DNA from: Phyllostachys edulis
Taxonomy: Eukaryota; Streptophyta; Magnoliopsida; Poales; Poaceae
DNA: 64,000 bases
Direction of reading: 5' to 3'
Assembly (NCBI GenBank): GCA_036346405.1
Contig: CM070566.1
Location: 53,001,231 to 53,065,230, forward strand
Positions 59,580 to 64,000 of this stretch are shown in pieces. The stretch's first letter is position 1. Each line of letters begins with the position of its first letter. The position numbers and the translations under genes were made by a program. The notes under the pieces were generated by a model, which was not told where the DNA came from, ran no database searches, and saw only the letters and a program-made list of their open reading frames with translations.

Positions 59580-60030
59580 TGTTCTGATGTTGCGATCCGT
59601 TGAACAAAATATTGCGACACTCGAAAAAAAATGTTACGACCGTTGATTTTTTTTTTGGTTGCAAAACCAACCCCCTTTACTGTATCTTCTTTGAAATGTT
59701 GCATCTGGTTTCTTTGATATGTTGTATCCTCCACATCACCTCTTATCACGACGCTATCGTAATTTGTTTGTTTGGGATATTTGGTGAGAATTTGATATTT
59801 TCTCAAAATGTTTTATAAGTTAGTTGCAGATGTTGCAATAGTCTATTCAAGATGTTGCAAGTAGTTTTTGAAAATATTGTGATTTCTCAAATCTGTGTGG
59901 TTTTCTAATTTATTGCAAATGTTGACTTTGGACGTCGATATTGCACACAATAAAATGAATTTGTTGTGGTAAATTGCTGCATTTTTTTTTGGAACACCTG
60001 AATTTACATTTTGTTGCACTTGACTGGCTA
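59580..60030. repeat. TTGCA-type dispersed repeat
   Basis: GATGTTGCGATCC, AATATTGCGACAC, AAATGTTGCATC, GATGTTGCAATAG and GATGTTGCAAG recur. The block AAAATATTGCGA also occurs in the 2372-2720 repeat. It lies within the 0.7 kb upstream of VIP3. Confidence 0.65.
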
Positions 60031-60255
60031 AGATGTTGAACTCGGAGTCGGAGGGTGATTAGGGCTTACAACGAGAATCCTCAAATCGGTCCGAGCCGTA
60101 GTCGTTCCCGTTCAGTAAACGTTCTCTCTAAAACCCACGAACCCCTCGTCTCCCAACCCCAACCCCCCCAAAGAGATCAAACGCCCTAGGGTTTCGCCTC
60201 GCATCTTCGTCTTCCTCCACTTCCTCGTCGTCCTTGCAGAGAGGGAGAGAGCCTG

Positions 60256-63200
60256 ATGAAGCTCGCGGGGCTCAAGTCGGTGGACGGCGCACACGAGGAG
60301 TCCATCTGGGCGGCGGCGTGGGTGCCCGCCGCCGACCACCGCCCCGCCGCGCTGCTCCTCACCGGCGCGCTCGACGAGACCGTCCGCCTCTGGCGCGCCG
60401 ACGACCTCGCCGCCGCCGCCCCGCCCGCGCGCGACCACGCGCTCGGTGTCGTCTCGCTCGCCGCGCACCCGCGGGGGCCATCGCCGCCGCCGTCTCCCTC
60501 GACAGCTACGTCCGCGTCTTCGACGTCGACTCCGGCGCCTCCGTCGCCACGCTCGAGGCCCCGCCCTCCGAGGTCTGGGGCGTCCAGTTCCACCCAAAGG
60601 TAGGCGCTGCGTGATCTTACTTGATGTCGCTTGCTATTGCGATTGTGAGGTAGTTTTGGTAGATTCGGAGGGCGGGGGATTCATGAAATCTGTAGGATTT
60701 CTGTGACATGGTGTGGTAGTTTTAGCTGATTCTAGCATAGAATGCCATGAAAACGCGGCCCTGGATCCTAGTTTTTAAGATCTATTGTGGTTTTTACTGG
60801 TGTACTTGAGGGTGAAAATTGAAGATATGTGTTTTCTTAAAAAAAAAAGAAGGAGAAGAAATGTGTGAGCCTTTTTCAGATTGCGTGGTCGTTTTAGTAA
60901 ATTTAAGTAAAGAATGAATCCCATGAAAAATGTGGCCTTCGTTTGGCATTCTGTGGAACTTTTTTTATTAATTAACCTTTTTTAAAATTTTATTTTAAAA
61001 TTAACCCCTAGTGCAATTTATTTCCAAATTTGACCCCTTTGGTCACGCTACCACCCATGGCGTGACAAAATAACGTTGTCACGCCACATGATAAGTCCGC
61101 AAAATAGCGCTTTTGGTCACGCCACTGGTCATGGTGTGACCAAACAACACTGTCATGCCACCACCCATGGCGTGACAAGAGTTTGCCCTAACGTGACAGT
61201 GTTGTTTTTGTCACGCCATGGGTGGTGGCATGACCAAAGAGGTCAGATTTGGAAATAAAGTGCGCCGAGGGTTAACTTTAAAATAAAATTTTAAAAAAGG
61301 TTATTTAATAAAAAAAATTCCACTCAGTGGTGGTTTTAGCAGGTTTGAAAAAAAAGAGAGAATGAAATAATAACTAACTTCTGCAAAGTTAAGGAAAACT
61401 ATGGCACCTGATTAATTTCATGCTGTTCCAACCTCCAATCCGGCATTGATGCCTTGCAGCATCAGAAAATGATTTAGCAGGAGAGGTTTTTGGTTGTTAA
61501 TTTAGGAAGACAACTCTGAGTGTCTAGCCCTTTACTTGTTTGTTACTGCCCATTGGCCTGCTTTTGTTTGCGCAATGTCCCATCCCTGGTTCTCTTTTTT
61601 TACCGACCTACCTCACTGTTGCTTTCAACATTGCAGTAACTCTACTAAGAGCTGTTTGTTAAAGCAAAGCAAACGGTCATGTCAAGTAATTACATGTATT
61701 GTTGGCAAAGCATGTGTAACTGTTTGTGTGTCGGTTTATTGGCTTAGACTTTCATGATGATGCTGTGTTATGCTTTCTTGATGATCCTGTTTGAGGATCA
61801 AAGTAGACAATTCTTGACTCTTCCAAACTGTCAATAAATTAAATTGATGACAAATAGTGAAAATAATTGTACATATGAATTTAATCATGGCCGGAGTTCA
61901 GTTTGCTTAGGTACTGTTTTGAAGCCCCTATAGTCCATTGGTATTTTAAGAAGTTGGTTAACATATACTTTTAATTTTGTTTTCTTATTCAATGAACTTA
62001 GACAGTGTTTGGTTCGGGACTTTTTGGGTGTAATCCGATGACAGGGTAACTAAAACTGTTATTTTTTTGTTTGTTTCAGTTGGGTTGTAATCGGTTCCCA
62101 TCGTAATGGGATACCAGGCTGTGTAAAGCCCATACCCCTCCCACCCGAGCTTATTGTGATAGTGATACCACTCGGCGCATCCTCGCCTCCACTCAATCTA
62201 TCCCGATCTCGCCTCCACCCGAGCGATCCCCTTTCCCGTGCGAGCAGCGGTGCCGCTGCACCGACGGCTGCCTGCTTCTGGAGCGCTGCATCCTCGCCAA
62301 TGAGGATCCACGACAGACCGCAGTCGGCTCATGTCTTTCCCATCTTTCTTCACGACTTCACGTGTTGACCATGAGGTGGATTTCGCTGAGGGGTTTGCTC
62401 GGAGGTGGTGGTCGTTGGAATTCGAGGAGGACGAGTAGGTGTAGGGGCGGGAGAGGTGGTGGAAGGAGTCCTCGCCGATGACCTTGACACCCCGCTCGGT
62501 CTCGCGTGAGAGGAGCTGCCGCCTCCACCACTGCCACTTCCGATGTGCGCGCCCGCCTGCCGCCGACAGAGTTGCTTAGGGCCAAGAAGATTCAATCCTC
62601 CACCTTCCCGATCTGATTTGATACAACGTGTGTTCTACCTTCTCCTCACACTACTTCCATGTGAATTTTCCTCAATTGTTTGCGATCTGTTTGGATTTCT
62701 TGTAGTAATAGACCTGGAAGTGTTTCGTTTCAGTCCAATTGGCAGGAAAAAAAGGAGCTGTTCTTGTGAGTTTCATGGTTGAATCTGACTTTTTGCATTT
62801 CATAGTTGAATCACCTGTTTTATGTTTGGATCTGTGCAGAAATCTTGTATTTTGATACCACTACCTCAACCACACATCGTAATGGTATCAATAATCATCC
62901 CCCACTCGAACCAAACAAATGGAGTAATCAGCCACTCCACCCCCAATTCCCCAGTAAACCAATTCCCTTTACATTTACGTTGACAGTCCTTGAATCAAAC
63001 ACCACCTTAGTACTTTATACTTTATTAGTCACATTTGGACAGTATGTGAGTGTGTTGCTAAAAATGAGCAGTCAATTGCTACTCTGTAGATCATACAGAT
63101 TTTTTGCGAGATGATAATTTGGCTTGTGTGAACCCTTGTTGAAACTTGGAATTATGGCTTAAGCCCTTTATTGGTTTCTATTCCTTCTTTGTTTCCTAGA

Positions 63201-64000
63201 AGCGTGCTTGCCATTACTGGTCAGACTTCACTGCTTTTTACACAATCAAGTCTAATTCAATGGAACCCGGTTCATGCTTGCCTGGTCAACAGCTAATTTC
63301 ACATAATTTTGATCAGTAACTCTGTACACAGTTGATATGTGTTGGTGGCTATCCACTCAGTCTATTCTTCTGTTCTATCTCTATATACCTTGTTCCACAA
63401 TATAAATATCAACATATGCTGCTTTGTCTAAAGCTATACTACCAATATACTATGTTAAACTGTAGTAAATAATTTCAGCTAGCACAAATGAAGGCAAACT
63501 GCCAATGAACTATCCTGCTTTTCCAATAGCCTTACTTTGTCAATTTGGATGCTCTTTCCTCGATCTAGTTATTGACAGAATCGCCTCAACCAAATGCTTT
63601 CCTTGTCAGGGTAATGCTCTTGCTGCAGCTGGTGGTGGCAGTGGGTCAGTGAAGCTCTGGGACACACAGAAGTGGCAGCCAATTACCAGCCTTCCTGTAC
63701 CGCGTCCGGAGGGAGCTCGCCCTGATAAAACAGGCAGCGGCAAGTTTGTCCTTTCAGTCGCCTGGAGCTCTGATGGAAAGCTCTTAGCCTGTGGGTCCAT
63801 GGATGGCACCATTGCAGTGTACGATGCGGTTCGTATGAAGTTCCTCCACCACCTTGAAGGCCACCACATGCCAGTGAGGTCCATGGTGTTCTCCCCAGTG
63901 GACCCCCATGTGCTCTTCACTGCCTGCGACGATTGCCACATCCACATATACGACGCCAAGGAGAAGAGCCTCATCGGAGCCATGTCAGGGCACGCGAGCT
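60256..64000 (+). CDS. VIP3: WD-repeat protein VIP3/SKI8 (5' part, apparent frameshift)
   Basis: Exon 1 is 60256-60599 and exon 2 runs from 63610 past the window end. The intron is GT-AG, phase 0, joining HPK to GNALAAAGG. VIP3/SKI8 is a WD40 propeller that serves both the nuclear Paf1 complex (transcription, histone marks, flowering control) and the cytosolic Ski complex (3'-5' mRNA decay). Exon 1 begins MKLAGLKSVDGAHEESIWAA and reads LTGALDETVRLWRADD. Around 60471-60477 (GCGGGGG) the frame slips by one missing base; the native sequence resumes as AIAAAVSLDSYVRVFD and PPSEVWGVQFHPK. Exon 2 gives SVKLWDTQKW, SVAWSSDGKLLACGSMDGT and IHIYDAKEKS. As written the protein would end early. Either this is a real lesion or a base lost in a G-run. 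Confidence 0.9.
60955..61322. mobile_element. Palindrome-rich MITE, copy 2, in the VIP3 intron
   Basis: Same family as 7222-7587. Ends TGGAACTTTTTTTATTAATT and, in complement, TGGAATTTTTTTTATTAAAT. Internal CACCCATGGCGTGAC blocks occur in both orientations. Confidence 0.82.
62001..63006. mobile_element. PIF/Harbinger-type element in the VIP3 intron
   Basis: Left end GACAGTGTTTGGTTCGGGAC and right end, in complement, GGTGGTGTTTGATTCAAGGAC, with the TSD TTA on each side (61998-62000 and 63007-63009). 1006 bases with a GC-rich interior and no transposase. It sits within the 3-kb first intron of VIP3. Confidence 0.82.

Noticed and set aside
60112..60597. 161-codon - strand frame
   Set aside because: Antisense shadow of VIP3 exon 1.
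60234..60614. Alternative VIP3 start in the frame of the downstream part
   Set aside because: The upstream half of this frame is Arg-rich nonsense, while the other frame gives the true VIP3 N-terminus.
1..64000. CRISPR array, rRNA, functional tRNA, bacterial-type defence or toxin system
   Set aside because: No supporting repeat-spacer pattern, RNA fold or protein; this is eukaryotic nuclear DNA.

Overview
The window is plant nuclear DNA, almost certainly from a grass (Poaceae). Evidence: short GC-rich first exons beside AT-rich introns, GT-AG introns, grass-type FATB, MHX and VIP3/SKI8 proteins, a Copia LTR of the Angela/RIRE1 kind, and a dense nested load of hAT, CACTA, PIF/Harbinger and MULE elements. 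I cannot name the species. There is no bacterial operon, CRISPR array or rRNA gene.

Four protein-coding genes can be supported. (1) A two-exon FLZ-type zinc-finger protein, + strand, 858-1361. (2) The plastid acyl-ACP thioesterase FATB, - strand, six coding exons 18866-21939, probably with a leader intron. (3) The vacuolar Mg2+/H+ exchanger MHX, - strand, eight coding exons 38606-41611. (4) The start of the WD-repeat protein VIP3/SKI8, + strand, 60256 to beyond the window end; its first exon carries an apparent 1-bp frameshift. These are unrelated housekeeping or regulatory genes with no sign of functional coupling.

Most of the rest is transposons, many with defined ends and target-site duplications (TSDs). 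4200-6982 is a 2.8-kb LTR retroelement (TSD TTAGG) with a hAT element nested in it (4858-5961, TSD CTCGTCGA). 8895-12591 is a degraded hAT with a DUF4371/TTF-type transposase. 13813-15202 is a shorter hAT, inserted into a plant-mobile-domain (PMD) relic. 26072-26636 is a Ds-like element. 29842-30809 is a CACTA element. 31085-31373 is a Tourist-like MITE. 31569-33836 is a MULE with a PMD relic. 34073-35973 is a Pack-MULE-like element carrying a CTNNBL1 fragment. 44464-52922 is a full-length Copia element inserted into a Gypsy LTR, whose gag relic follows to about 54740. 55299-55849 is a MULE-type MITE, 58598-59299 a hAT-type element and 62001-63006 a Harbinger-type element in the VIP3 intron.

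Three other layers stand out. A short promoter/leader cassette belonging to an F-box-associated gene family occurs five times, and only one copy still has a recognisable but broken coding region. A segment of roughly 0.9 kb is duplicated on both sides of the PMD relic. Short palindrome-rich repeats (TTGCAAC-type, CTCAACCGTTGAG-type and GGCGTGAC-type) recur at distant sites. I found no convincing new biochemical system; the unusual content is genome-evolutionary.
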